A stretch of 64,000 nt of DNA from Chryseobacterium sp. H1D6B. GTDB taxonomy: Bacteria > Bacteroidota > Bacteroidia > Flavobacteriales > Weeksellaceae. Where the stretch lies: the NCBI RefSeq assembly GCF_029892445.1, contig NZ_JARXVJ010000001.1:1922001-1986000 (forward strand), written 5' to 3'. The notes beneath the pieces are model-generated. The model was not told the DNA's origin, did no database searches, and saw only the letters and a program-made list of their open reading frames with translations. The translations under genes were made by a program, and so were the position numbers. Shown here in pieces: positions 1 through 9,174 of this stretch; the stretch's first letter is position 1, and the number at the start of each line of letters is the position of its first letter.

Positions 1-716
1 GATTTTTGAGATAGAGGAATCGTTTTGTCATTTCTGCCGTAGTAAGAAAGAGTAGGAGCTGAACCTTTATTGATCCAATGGATGGGGCTCGCATAATCAT
101 TCATAGAAATACCTGCAGGAATAATTTTGGGGTCGATTAAATGCTTTTCAACAAAGGAGTAGTCTACATAATTTTTAAAATTTGGATCTGACAAGTCAGA
201 AGGTCCAACAATATTAATAACGGCTTTCACTTTGTTTTCGTGGCCGTATTGATAAGCAAACAGCATAGATAAATGGCCCCCGGCACTATTTCCTAAAAGA
301 ATACATTCAGGTTTGTATCCTAATGTCTTTTCTAAATAGGAAATTGCATTCTTGATATCGTCTGTCTGATTAGGAATGGCAGATCGTGAAGTAGAAGCGA
401 GTCTATAATTAATGTTCGCGAAAATACTGTTTGGAAACTGCTTCATCATGGATAAAGTGAAAAACGTAAGCTCGGATTTATTGCCTCCGCGCCATCCGCC
501 TCCATGAATAATAATAAAAACATTACGTTTTGTATTTATACTTTGATTTTTCGGAATATATAAATCCATTTTCTGCTCAGGATCTTTTCCGTAAGGAGTA
601 TTCTGCCGGCTTTCAAAAGAAATATCCTTACCCAGCTCTATGGTTTTTTCTTTACAGCCTGTAATCATTAATAAGCCTGTCAGGAATCCTAAAATAATAG
701 CAAAATAATTTCTCAT
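1..716 (-). CDS. alpha/beta hydrolase lipoprotein (3' end cut by window)
   Basis: The frame stays open from an ATG at 716 to the window edge, so the C-terminus is missing. The N-terminus is a lipoprotein signal ending in the lipobox ITGC, so the mature protein should be membrane-anchored. HGGGWRGG, about residues 60-67, is the oxyanion-hole motif of the BD-FAE/hormone-sensitive-lipase-like branch. GNSAGG is the nucleophile elbow with the catalytic Ser. GRND near the cut end is the likely site of the catalytic Asp; the His would lie outside the window. The family includes carboxylesterases and feruloyl/acetyl esterases, and the substrate cannot be named from sequence. The gene is divergent from the TonB receptor. 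A TATCTTTA sequence on the minus strand about 10 bases upstream of the ATG resembles the flavobacterial -7 element. Confidence 0.85.
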   Translation of the reverse strand, partial: MRNYFAIILGFLTGLLMITGCKEKTIELGKDISFESRQNTPYGKDPEQKMDLYIPKNQSINTKRNVFIIIHGGGWRGGNKSELTFFTLSMMKQFPNSIFANINYRLASTSRSAIPNQTDDIKNAISYLEKTLGYKPECILLGNSAGGHLSMLFAYQYGHENKVKAVINIVGPSDLSDPNFKNYVDYSFVEKHLIDPKIIPAGISMNDYASPIHWINKGSAPTLSYYGRNDKTIPLSQK

Positions 717-936
717 ACTCAGTAAAGATAAAAACTCATTGAAGCTGTCCGAATTTAGATGCTTGTTTAAACCTGTTAAATTTACCATTCTATTTTCATA
801 AATCAATATTGAAAATCTAGCAGATTTAATTGTTTTGATTTAGTGAATTATAAATCATAATATGTTGATATATATTTAGTAACATGATTTAAGTCAATAT
901 TAATGGTTATTATTTTTACTTAGTATAAATAAGTTT

Positions 937-944
937 TAGATTTG
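937..944 (+). promoter_or_regulatory. -7 promoter element TAGATTTG
   Basis: TAGATTTG matches the Bacteroidota -7 consensus TAnnTTTG and lies 21 bases before the start codon of the TonB receptor. I see no clear TTG at the -33 position. No Fur-box-like palindrome was recognised, although iron control of this receptor class is common. Confidence 0.5.
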
Positions 945-965
945 CGGCATTAAAAAATTGACTAG

Positions 966-3299
966 ATGAAATTTGCCAGTATTGCAGTCTTTCTTTTTGG
1001 AGGCTTAGGTTGGGCTTTTGGCCAAAATTCCGGAACAATATCCGGAACTCTTAAACAGCATAGCGGAGAAGCTCTTCCTGAAGCAACAGTAGAGTTAGTA
1101 GAATTGAATAAGCACACCCTTACTGATCAGGAGGGTAAGTTCAGTTTTGATCATCTTACAGAAGGCAATTATCATGTGAAAATACAGGTGATCGGTTCAG
1201 ATGAGAAGATCGTAGAAGTAAAAGTAAAAGATAATGAACCAGCTGTTATTAATTATCAGCTGGAAAAAGAAAATATTTCTGTGATACAGGAAATTACCCT
1301 TTCTTCAGTTACCAATAAGTTTTCTAAAAAAGAAAGCCCTTATGTATCAAAGCTTCCACTTAAAAATATGGAAACACCGCAGGTATACATCAGTGTTCCT
1401 AAGGAATTGATTCAGGAGCAGATCGCTGTTAATTTAGGAAGTATTTCTAAAAACATTCCCGGTTCCGGTATTCCGATGCTGGCCAACCAGGGGCGTGTGA
1501 CCTTTCTTTCCCGGGGATTCACTACAGAACCGATGGTGAGAAATGGTATTTCAGGTTTCTCTTATACGACTATTGATCCGGCAAATCTTGAAAAAATAGA
1601 GGCTATTAAAGGTCCTTCAGCTACATTATTTGGTTCCAATTTATCTACTTACGGAGGTTTATTTAATAGAGTGACGAAAAAGCCTTACAATGGTTTCGGC
1701 GGTGAGGTGTCTTATACTGCAGGAAGCTGGAATTATAACAGGTTTACTGTAGATGTGAACACTCCTGTAAATAAAGACAAAACTGTTCTATTCAGATTAA
1801 ACGGAGCGGCTACTTATCAAAAAAGTTTTCAGGATCTGGGATTCAGCAATGCTATTTCCATTGCGCCGTCTATTTCCTATCAGATCAATGACAGGCTTTC
1901 TCTATTGTTTGATATTGAATACGGACATGAAAAAGGAACTTCTGTTGTAAGATTTAATCCTTTCTTAGGAAGCAATAAAGTACAGTCTATTGCAGATATG
2001 AAATTCCCATACAACAGATTATTTGGAAGCAACGATATTGCCTATGAAACAGAAATGATGAATATTTTTGCCCAGATGAATTATAAAATTTCTGACCATT
2101 GGACTTCACAGACTGTTTTATCCCGTGCCAGATCTACCATTGACGGATATATTACGGCAATTAATGGTGTGACTGATACTACAGCCCGTTTACAGGTGAT
2201 GAAAGGAAATACAAATTTTATCGCTACTAATATCCAGCAGAATTTTATTGGAGATTTCCAGATTTTAGGACATAGAAACAGATTGGTTGTAGGATTGGAT
2301 TATTATAACAATGCCAATAGCTTTGACAGGGTAACAGTAAACGGAACAGCTTTCGATTTTACGAGTAATGCTCCTTATGCCGCTAATCAGTCTACGATAG
2401 ATAATCTTGCCGCATCAGGAACTCCAAGAATTGAGAAAAACGGGGACAACAGTTATGCAGTGTATGCATCTGATGTTTTCAATATTACAGACAAGTTGTT
2501 AGCGATGGTAAGTTTGAGGGCAGACCGTTATCAAAATTTAGGAGTTACCAACATTGCCCAGAATATTAACACTGGAGATTACTGGCAGACCAATTTCTCT
2601 CCAAAATTCGGATTGGTATATGAAGTTGTGAAAGATAAGGTTTCCGTTTTCGGTAATTATATGAACGGATTTACAAATAAGGGTGGATCAGATTTTTATG
2701 GAAATACCTTCAAACCTGAACAGGCCAATCAAAAGGAATTTGGAGTGAAAGGAGATCTTTTTAATCACAAATTAGTAGGAACGATCAGCTATTATGATAT
2801 TGATGTGAAGAATATGGTACGTCAGGATCCTGTTAATAATTTATTTTCAGTTCAGGACGGAGGGCAGAGAAGCAAGGGAGTAGAATTGGAATTTACAGCG
2901 AACCCTTTTAAAGGTTTTAATGTAATTGCAGGATACGCATATAATGACAGTAAAATGACGAAAGCTGATGATAAAGTTAATGGACTGCGTCCGGCACTTT
3001 CCGGTCCTTCTAACTTGTATAACCTGTGGATGAGCTACCAGATCATGAATGGAGAATTGAAAGGTTTGGGAATAGGTTTTGGAGGAAATAAAGGAAACCA
3101 TTCTTTCCAGACGAATACAACCACTGCGAAAGTAATTATTCCTTCTTATACAACTTTAGATGCTGCTGTATTTTATGATCATAAAAATTTCAGAGCCGGT
3201 ATCAAAGTTAATAATTTAACCAATGAACAGACGTGGTCTGTTAGATTGACACCGCAGAACCCGACACAAGTTTTAGGCAGTATTGCTTATAAATTCTAA
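966..3299 (+). CDS. TonB-dependent siderophore-type receptor
   Basis: This is an outer-membrane active transporter for a large ligand, probably an iron chelate, energised by TonB/ExbBD. The protein has 777 residues: signal peptide (about 1-19, cut after FGQ), a CarboxypepD_reg-like beta-sandwich (about 22-95), a plug (about 130-240), and a beta-barrel ending in the terminal aromatic of YKF. The plug contains IEAIKGPSATLFGS followed by GGLFNRVTKKP, which matches the ferrichrome/FhuA-FoxA class (usually GGVIN; here GGLFN). No SusD-like partner gene is next to it, which argues against a polysaccharide-utilisation receptor. It is monocistronic between a divergent promoter and a strong terminator. 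The ligand is inferred only at the level of siderophore-like. Confidence 0.9.
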   Translation: MKFASIAVFLFGGLGWAFGQNSGTISGTLKQHSGEALPEATVELVELNKHTLTDQEGKFSFDHLTEGNYHVKIQVIGSDEKIVEVKVKDNEPAVINYQLEKENISVIQEITLSSVTNKFSKKESPYVSKLPLKNMETPQVYISVPKELIQEQIAVNLGSISKNIPGSGIPMLANQGRVTFLSRGFTTEPMVRNGISGFSYTTIDPANLEKIEAIKGPSATLFGSNLSTYGGLFNRVTKKPYNGFGGEVSYTAGSWNYNRFTVDVNTPVNKDKTVLFRLNGAATYQKSFQDLGFSNAISIAPSISYQINDRLSLLFDIEYGHEKGTSVVRFNPFLGSNKVQSIADMKFPYNRLFGSNDIAYETEMMNIFAQMNYKISDHWTSQTVLSRARSTIDGYITAINGVTDTTARLQVMKGNTNFIATNIQQNFIGDFQILGHRNRLVVGLDYYNNANSFDRVTVNGTAFDFTSNAPYAANQSTIDNLAASGTPRIEKNGDNSYAVYASDVFNITDKLLAMVSLRADRYQNLGVTNIAQNINTGDYWQTNFSPKFGLVYEVVKDKVSVFGNYMNGFTNKGGSDFYGNTFKPEQANQKEFGVKGDLFNHKLVGTISYYDIDVKNMVRQDPVNNLFSVQDGGQRSKGVELEFTANPFKGFNVIAGYAYNDSKMTKADDKVNGLRPALSGPSNLYNLWMSYQIMNGELKGLGIGFGGNKGNHSFQTNTTTAKVIIPSYTTLDAAVFYDHKNFRAGIKVNNLTNEQTWSVRLTPQNPTQVLGSIAYKF

Positions 3300-3300
3300 A

Positions 3301-3339
3301 TATAACCACAGCGATAAGTAAGAAGACGCTGTAGTTATA
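3301..3339 (+). repeat. imperfect inverted repeat just after the receptor stop codon
   Basis: Two 13-base arms, 3301-3313 and 3327-3339, are complementary apart from one mismatch, with a short A/G-rich loop. There is no T-tract, so this looks like an RNA hairpin capping the mRNA end rather than the terminator itself, which follows directly. Confidence 0.5.
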
Positions 3340-3345
3340 CAAATC

Positions 3346-3378
3346 AAAGGCTCACTGATTTCCCAGTGAGCCTTTTTT
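3346..3378 (+). terminator. rho-independent terminator after TonB receptor
   Basis: AAAGGCTCACTG and CAGTGAGCCTTT form a 12-bp stem around a 6-base loop. A run of T follows on the plus strand. On the minus strand the T-tract is weaker, so it serves mainly the upstream plus-strand gene, though it also lies just past the end of the convergent receptor. Confidence 0.85.
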
Positions 3379-3409
3379 AAAACAAATAATTTATATGAAG
3401 TAATGAATG

Positions 3410-5662
3410 TTATCTTGTTCTGCTTTTTATAGCATCTGATGCTCCTTCAATATCTCTTACTTTTTTCACTTTCTGGTTCCCAAAGTTATAAGTGATACTT
3501 AAAGTGCCGCCGCGTCTGTATTGATCGTTTCTTACGTAATTGTAGTTTCCGCTGGCTTGATAGTCTTCAACTTCTACAATGTTTGTTCTTAGAATGTCAT
3601 TTATATTTAAAGCAAATGTCCATTCGTTCCAGACTTTTTTCAGGCTGAGGTCTAAGCTCATTAGTTGTTTCAGCATTCCGAGTTCTATCTGCTGCTTATC
3701 TACAAAGAAATAATTAACACCTAAGAACCAGGTTTTCTTTTTATCTAAACGCAGTGTATTATTGGATTGGATAATTAAACTGGTCGATTTAGAATTATTG
3801 ACATAAGTATCAAATACTTCCCCTGTAGTAGGGTCTGTATTCAAAGTTCCATTGTTAATATTATGCTGGACACCAATATTAAAGTTAGTAGTTAAGTATT
3901 GTTTAAAGAATGTTCTCTGAACACCAAGCATTGCCGACATTTCCTGTTTGTCTCCAAAATTAGTTCTTATATAAGCCAGCTGTCTGTATTCAACACCGTC
4001 TCTAATAATTTGTCTCTGCAGAGGAGCCTGTGTAATATTATCCTTAAAATAAGAATGGTTTAAGATCAAAAAATAAGAACTTTTGTACATATAGGTCAGT
4101 TCCTGATTATAAGTAGAAGATGCTTTTACAAAAGGGTTATTCTGGGTGTAATTGTCTTGGGTAATAATATTTTTTACAGGATTAAGTTCCCAAAAGCTTG
4201 GTCTTCTCATTCTGCTTGAAAACGCATAGGAAATATTATTTTTATCATTAATAGCATAATTGAAATTCAGATAAGGAAGCAGGTTATTGTAATTTCTTTC
4301 TATTCTTTTATATTCAGGATTCGAAGCATTATCTGATGTTCCTAAACTATTCGTGATCTCATATCTCGCTCCAATTTTCCCGGAGAATTTATCAGAAAAT
4401 TTCTTTTCTAAAGTTAAATAAACCCCATAAATACTCTCGTTATAGATAAAATGATTGGGATCAGATTTTACATTATCCAGTTCACCATCTGCAGTATAGG
4501 CATAAGTGAAATTTTTAGTGTCATTATCAGTTTTAGTTTTATTATAATTACCGCCTGCAGAGACTGTGAAATCATTTTTTAACTTTTGAATATAGTCTAC
4601 AGTTCCTGAAAAATTATTAATGGTCTGAGGGATATCCTGAATAATCACCTGTCCTAATTGTGAAAAATCTTGTGCCTGACCCGGCATTAAAGTTCTGTTG
4701 TCAGAATACTGGAATCTTTTATAATTAAGATAAGCTGCATTCAGGTTTAATTTACTTCCTAAAGAATCAGTCTTTAATTCATAATTCAGGTTAAAAGAAT
4801 TATTATAAGTACGGGCATTTTCTCTATTTTTAGAACGGGTATATTCTGTAGATAATAAATTTCCGCTGTTATCATAATTTCTTAATGTGTTCAATAGATC
4901 TACTGATGAACCATAACTTCTATTGGCCCAGGAATTCCATGTCAGGGCTAAATTACTCTTGTCATTAAGCTGATAATCTACATTTAAATAACCGCCAATA
5001 TTTTTATTAGGATCATCAATATCTCCCACAGATTCATTAGAAATTGTTTTAGTTCCGTTTTTTAAAATATAAGACTGCGCTTCAATATTTTCTCCGCCGT
5101 TCAAATTAGCACTGATTCCTAATTTGTCTTTTCTGTAGTTCACAGAGAAACTGGCAGAGCTCGCATTGTACTTATTTTGAGTATTGGCCATTCTCATATT
5201 GCCGTTGAGGCCGTCGCTCATTTTTTTCTTCAAAACAATATTGATAATTCCATCAGAAGATTCTACTTGATATTCACTTCCAGGAACTGTAATGACTTCA
5301 ATTTTTTGTATGTTCTCAGCCGGAGTGTTTTTTAAAAACTGGGCTAGAGAATCAGCATCCATATTAGTTTTTCTTCCGTTGATATAGATGAGTGCATTAT
5401 TTTTTCCTGCGATTTTTAATGTCTTGTCATCCGTTGATGAAAGAAGAGGGGTCTGTTTCAACAGATCGAAAGTAGTATTTCCTTTGGCAACCGGAGAAGC
5501 AGCAACATCATATATAAAACGGTCACTTTGTTTTTTGAATACCTGCTTAGTTAAAGTAACCGCCTCAATACTTTTTGTTTTTAAGGTGTCAGTTTTTTTC
5601 TTTTCCTGTGCGAAAATAAAAGTTCCAGATAGGATAGCCGCTAATATAATGGTCTTTTTCAT
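3410..5662 (-). CDS. outer-membrane TonB receptor-like protein (OMP_b-brl_3), copy 1
   Basis: The 750-residue protein has a signal peptide (about 1-18, ending IFAQ), a TonB plug domain (about 50-150, with PGSEYQVESSDGIINI) and a long C-terminal beta-barrel of the outer membrane beta-barrel family 3 type. Unlike the receptor at 966 it has no CarboxypepD_reg domain in front. No ligand is known for most members of this family. It follows its paralog at 5712-7907 with a 49-base gap, so the two are probably co-transcribed. Both share the conserved start QVFKKQSDRF and the ending DAIKSRT. The products probably sit side by side in the outer membrane with related but distinct ligands. Confidence 0.85.
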   Translation of the reverse strand: MKKTIILAAILSGTFIFAQEKKKTDTLKTKSIEAVTLTKQVFKKQSDRFIYDVAASPVAKGNTTFDLLKQTPLLSSTDDKTLKIAGKNNALIYINGRKTNMDADSLAQFLKNTPAENIQKIEVITVPGSEYQVESSDGIINIVLKKKMSDGLNGNMRMANTQNKYNASSASFSVNYRKDKLGISANLNGGENIEAQSYILKNGTKTISNESVGDIDDPNKNIGGYLNVDYQLNDKSNLALTWNSWANRSYGSSVDLLNTLRNYDNSGNLLSTEYTRSKNRENARTYNNSFNLNYELKTDSLGSKLNLNAAYLNYKRFQYSDNRTLMPGQAQDFSQLGQVIIQDIPQTINNFSGTVDYIQKLKNDFTVSAGGNYNKTKTDNDTKNFTYAYTADGELDNVKSDPNHFIYNESIYGVYLTLEKKFSDKFSGKIGARYEITNSLGTSDNASNPEYKRIERNYNNLLPYLNFNYAINDKNNISYAFSSRMRRPSFWELNPVKNIITQDNYTQNNPFVKASSTYNQELTYMYKSSYFLILNHSYFKDNITQAPLQRQIIRDGVEYRQLAYIRTNFGDKQEMSAMLGVQRTFFKQYLTTNFNIGVQHNINNGTLNTDPTTGEVFDTYVNNSKSTSLIIQSNNTLRLDKKKTWFLGVNYFFVDKQQIELGMLKQLMSLDLSLKKVWNEWTFALNINDILRTNIVEVEDYQASGNYNYVRNDQYRRGGTLSITYNFGNQKVKKVRDIEGASDAIKSRTR

Positions 5663-5711
5663 GATTTTTTTATTTAGAGAGTGAGAGTATGATGAGCTGA
5701 AGGCTGCTAGA

Positions 5712-7907
5712 TTAAGTTCTTGACTTTATAGCATCATTAGCTGATTTCATTTCTCTGGTTTTTTTCAGTTTTTGATTTCCAAAATTATACGTGACTCCTA
5801 TACTGAAGATTCTTGGATAATTGAAATTGGTTACGTTGTTATAACTTCCATTGGGCTGTATCCCATTGATCTTATTGAAGTTTTGATTAAATACATCATA
5901 TACTTCTGCTAAGAAAGTCCAGTCGCCCATTATTTTTTTAACGCTGAGGTCTAAACTTTGTCTTACGCCCAGTTCTCCGATTTCAATTTTGCTTTTTCCG
6001 GCGAAGAAATAATTAACCCCTACAAACCAGTCTTTTTTAGAAGAAAGACGAATATTGTTGTTGATCTGTGCAAAGAAATTGAAGTTTTTGATATTGATCA
6101 CATAAGGTGAAATTACTTCTGCCTGCCCTGGAACTGGTACAGAAGTAGGATCTTCACTTACCGTTCCTGAAAAAATGACATAAGCTAAGTTTACAGAATA
6201 ATTGGTTGTCCATATTTCTTTAAACCAAGATTTGTTCATTCCTAAAGTCAAACCAAGTTTCTTGTTATTACCATAATTGGTTCTGATATATCGTAAGAAT
6301 TTAGTGTCTCCATTAATGGTTCCCTGCAGCGGAATCTGGCCGGAAGCATCTTCTACATAATTGAAGCTCAGATTCGCATAGAAAGCATTCTTGAACATAT
6401 AATTGATCTCCTGATTATAAAATTTAGAAGCCAGTACAAATGGATTATTCTGTAAATAATTATTAGGAGTAAAATACGTTCTTGAAGGATTCAGTTCCCA
6501 GAATCTAGGTCTTCTTATTCTGCTTGAAAAACTATAGCTGATGCTGTTATCTGCGTCAATTGTATAATTTAAATTAAGATAAGGAAGCAGGTTATTGTAA
6601 TTTCTGTCGAAACTTGTCTTTCCTAAAATCTCACCCGTACTTTTTGTCATCTCGTAACGGGTTCCTATTTTTCCGGAAAACTTCTCACTTAGTTTTCTTT
6701 CATACGTAAGATAAGCCCCTAAAATATTTTCTTTATAGAGGAAGTGGTTCGTCTGGTCAGGATCAATAATAAAACCATTATCATTCTGAGAAAACGTATC
6801 CTGACGCGTATCAGTATCCGTATTGGTATGGTTGTAGCTGATTCCCATCAACCAGGTGTAATCCTTTTTAGATTTTTTAATGTAATCAATATTGGCCGCA
6901 TAATTATTGATGATCTGAGGAACCCACTGCTTAAATGCACCATATTCTTCGGAACTATTAAGAGGGAAGGTTTGATTGATGCTTGATTTATCCCTGTTGA
7001 ACCATAAATATGAAATATTGGAAGTAAGCTTACTGCCTAAAGAATCTGTTTTGATTTCATAGTTTAAATTGAAAGAATGATTTCTTGTCTGTGCATCTTC
7101 ATCATTGACTGTTCTGTTCTGAAGAACTCCGTCCTGGAAATTTTGAACATCTAAAATTGAATTAAAACTTTTATTATATCTCATGTTATAACTCAATCCC
7201 AGACTTTGTTTTTTATTGATCTCATAATCAATATTTACACTTCCTCCAAAATTTTTGTTTGGGTCGTCACTAGATCCATACGTTTCATTTTTAAAAGTAG
7301 AATCACCATTCGAAAGACTGTATTTTTCTCTGTCTGTCCAGCTTCCTAAATTAAAATTCGTATTTACAGAAAGCTTGTCTTTTCTTAAATTAAATGAAAC
7401 ACCTGCTGAAGGATTGTTATAATAGCTCTGCTCATTCTGCATTTTCAATGTTCCATTGTAACCATTGCTTCTGCTTTTTTTCATGATAATGTTAATAACC
7501 CCGTCATTGGATTCTACCTGAAATTCACTTCCAGGAACTGTAATAACTTCAATTTTTTGGATATCTTCTGAAGGTGTATTTTTCAGCATCTGTATTAACG
7601 CTTCAGAATCCATATTGGTTTTTTTATTATTGATATAAATAACCACTTCCGATTTTCCCATGATTTTCAGCGTCTTTCCATCTATACTTGAGATCATCGG
7701 GGTCTGCTGTAAAAGATTAAAAGTATTGGTTCCTTTTGCAATAGGAGAAGAAGCTACATCGTAAACAAAGCGGTCGCTCTGCTTTTTGAATACCTGCTTT
7801 TTTAAATTTATTGCTTCTATATTTTTAGTTTTTAACGAATCCGATTTCTTTTGGGCAAATATTAATCCGCTGAAAAATAGAGCTGCGATGAGTAGTGGCG
7901 TTTTCAT
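5712..7907 (-). CDS. outer-membrane TonB receptor-like protein (OMP_b-brl_3), copy 2
   Basis: This 731-residue protein has the same layout as the neighbouring copy: signal peptide (ending IFAQ), plug (PGSEFQVESNDGVINI), and a large barrel with the shared segment YNNLLPYLN followed by SRIRRPRFWELNP. The two genes are a tandem duplication that has diverged most in the extracellular loop regions, as expected if ligand specificity split. This copy is promoter-proximal, with a good -33/-7 promoter upstream. The ligand is unknown. Confidence 0.85.
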   Translation of the reverse strand: MKTPLLIAALFFSGLIFAQKKSDSLKTKNIEAINLKKQVFKKQSDRFVYDVASSPIAKGTNTFNLLQQTPMISSIDGKTLKIMGKSEVVIYINNKKTNMDSEALIQMLKNTPSEDIQKIEVITVPGSEFQVESNDGVINIIMKKSRSNGYNGTLKMQNEQSYYNNPSAGVSFNLRKDKLSVNTNFNLGSWTDREKYSLSNGDSTFKNETYGSSDDPNKNFGGSVNIDYEINKKQSLGLSYNMRYNKSFNSILDVQNFQDGVLQNRTVNDEDAQTRNHSFNLNYEIKTDSLGSKLTSNISYLWFNRDKSSINQTFPLNSSEEYGAFKQWVPQIINNYAANIDYIKKSKKDYTWLMGISYNHTNTDTDTRQDTFSQNDNGFIIDPDQTNHFLYKENILGAYLTYERKLSEKFSGKIGTRYEMTKSTGEILGKTSFDRNYNNLLPYLNLNYTIDADNSISYSFSSRIRRPRFWELNPSRTYFTPNNYLQNNPFVLASKFYNQEINYMFKNAFYANLSFNYVEDASGQIPLQGTINGDTKFLRYIRTNYGNNKKLGLTLGMNKSWFKEIWTTNYSVNLAYVIFSGTVSEDPTSVPVPGQAEVISPYVINIKNFNFFAQINNNIRLSSKKDWFVGVNYFFAGKSKIEIGELGVRQSLDLSVKKIMGDWTFLAEVYDVFNQNFNKINGIQPNGSYNNVTNFNYPRIFSIGVTYNFGNQKLKKTREMKSANDAIKSRT

Positions 7908-7958
7908 GATCGTAGTTTTGAATTGTTATTAGCTTGTATTTGTTATTATTTAACATAG

Positions 7959-7990
7959 CAAAGATATGTAATAATTTTAGTATCATGCAA
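7959..7990 (-). promoter_or_regulatory. promoter of the tandem receptor pair
   Basis: Read on the minus strand, TATCTTTG (7959-7966) is a perfect TAnnTTTG -7 element. A TTG (7988-7990) sits 21 bases upstream of it, which fits the Bacteroidota -33/-7 spacing. The transcript would have a leader of roughly 45 bases before the ATG at 7907. Confidence 0.6.
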
Positions 7991-8149
7991 TACAAAGTAG
8001 TAGAAATGTTTTGTATTTATTTTTAACTAATTGATTGTCAGCTAATAAAAATTAATTTAATTGTTTTGTTTACTTTGGGGTTTCTACATAATTAGACAAC
8101 TTTAATGTTAATTTCATTACAGCAAAACGTAAAATTTTCAAAAAAAAGA

Positions 8150-8491
8150 TTATTCTCTATCGAAACGGGCTAATTTTTTATCCACCCAGATCGTTGCAAA
8201 AGGGAAAAATGCAGAAAGAAGTGCGAAAACGAAATCTTCGTCATCCCACTTGAAAATTTTTCTTACAGGAAGACAAAGTAATAAATAGACGCTAAAGAAA
8301 AGTCCGTGAATATTACCTATAACAATAATGAAAATAGTAGGAAGAAGTCCTTCATCATCATATCTTTTCCAGATCATCGCCACTCCATAAAGAAGAAAAC
8401 AGGATACAGCTTCTGCGATACAAATTTGTTTAAACCATTTTATGATTTTGTCCTGCGGATATTTTGAGAAAAATTTATCGATGAAGTTCAT
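8150..8491 (-). CDS. DUF3817 family integral membrane protein
   Basis: The protein has 113 residues with about three hydrophobic segments (roughly 23-42, 50-76, 86-103). The AEAVSCFLLYGVAM stretch, followed by GNIHGLFFSVY, matches the DUF3817 family, whose function is unknown. It lies downstream of nadD with a 65-base gap, so it may be the last gene of a recJ-nadD transcript. No role in NAD synthesis or repair should be read from that position alone. I see no clear terminator after it. Confidence 0.8.
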   Translation of the reverse strand: MNFIDKFFSKYPQDKIIKWFKQICIAEAVSCFLLYGVAMIWKRYDDEGLLPTIFIIVIGNIHGLFFSVYLLLCLPVRKIFKWDDEDFVFALLSAFFPFATIWVDKKLARFDRE

Positions 8492-8556
8492 TGTATGAGT
8501 GATGAATTATGAATGATTGATTTGTCCAACTTCTAATAGCCGGCTTAGTACCAGCA

Positions 8557-9141
8557 TTATTTATAAAAACTGCTGCCGTCCAGATAGTCAAAAACTTCTG
8601 GAGGAAGCATAGGCCTTACGTTTTTGCCGTCTTTTATCATGTTACGGATTTCCGTAGCCGAAAGTTCAATTACCGGAGCTTTTATCAGTGAAATATTTTC
8701 ATTTTGAAGATATTCAGAATCTTTTTTCTCTCCGTCAAAAACCCTAGGATAAACAATAATGTGATGATTCTTTATTAAAGTTTCAGCATTCTTCCATTTA
8801 TGCAGACCATCTAAATTATCTTCCCCCATAATTAAACTAAAAAAATAATCAGGGTGTTTTTCATGAAGATAAGTTAATGTATCAATGGTATAACTGGGCT
8901 TTGGCAATGAAAACTCCACATTTGAAGCTCTCATATTAGGATAATTCTTTACAGCAAGCTGTACCATATCAAGCCTGTTATTGTCTTTTAATAAAGACTT
9001 TTTATCTTTAAAAGGGTTCTGCGGACTCACTATAAACCACAGTTCATCCATATCCGAATTTTCCAGAATATAATTGGCTAAAATAAGATGTCCAATATGA
9101 ATTGGATTAAACGAACCGAAAAAAAGCCCTATCTTTTTCAT
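8557..9141 (-). CDS. nadD: nicotinate (nicotinamide) nucleotide adenylyltransferase
   Basis: The enzyme transfers AMP from ATP to nicotinate mononucleotide, giving deamido-NAD, the penultimate step of NAD synthesis in the cytosol. The 194 residues have the usual family length. GSFNPIHIGH (residues 9-18) is the nucleotidyltransferase GxFxPxHxGH motif, and the SATEIR near residue 160 is the second ATP-binding motif (ISxTxIR). It follows recJ on the same strand with 33 bases between them, which suggests co-transcription. The start is an ATG with no Shine-Dalgarno sequence, as for most genes here. Confidence 0.95.
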   Translation of the reverse strand: MKKIGLFFGSFNPIHIGHLILANYILENSDMDELWFIVSPQNPFKDKKSLLKDNNRLDMVQLAVKNYPNMRASNVEFSLPKPSYTIDTLTYLHEKHPDYFFSLIMGEDNLDGLHKWKNAETLIKNHHIIVYPRVFDGEKKDSEYLQNENISLIKAPVIELSATEIRNMIKDGKNVRPMLPPEVFDYLDGSSFYK

Positions 9142-9174
9142 TATCTTTTGAAAAACAATAATTTAGAATTTGTA

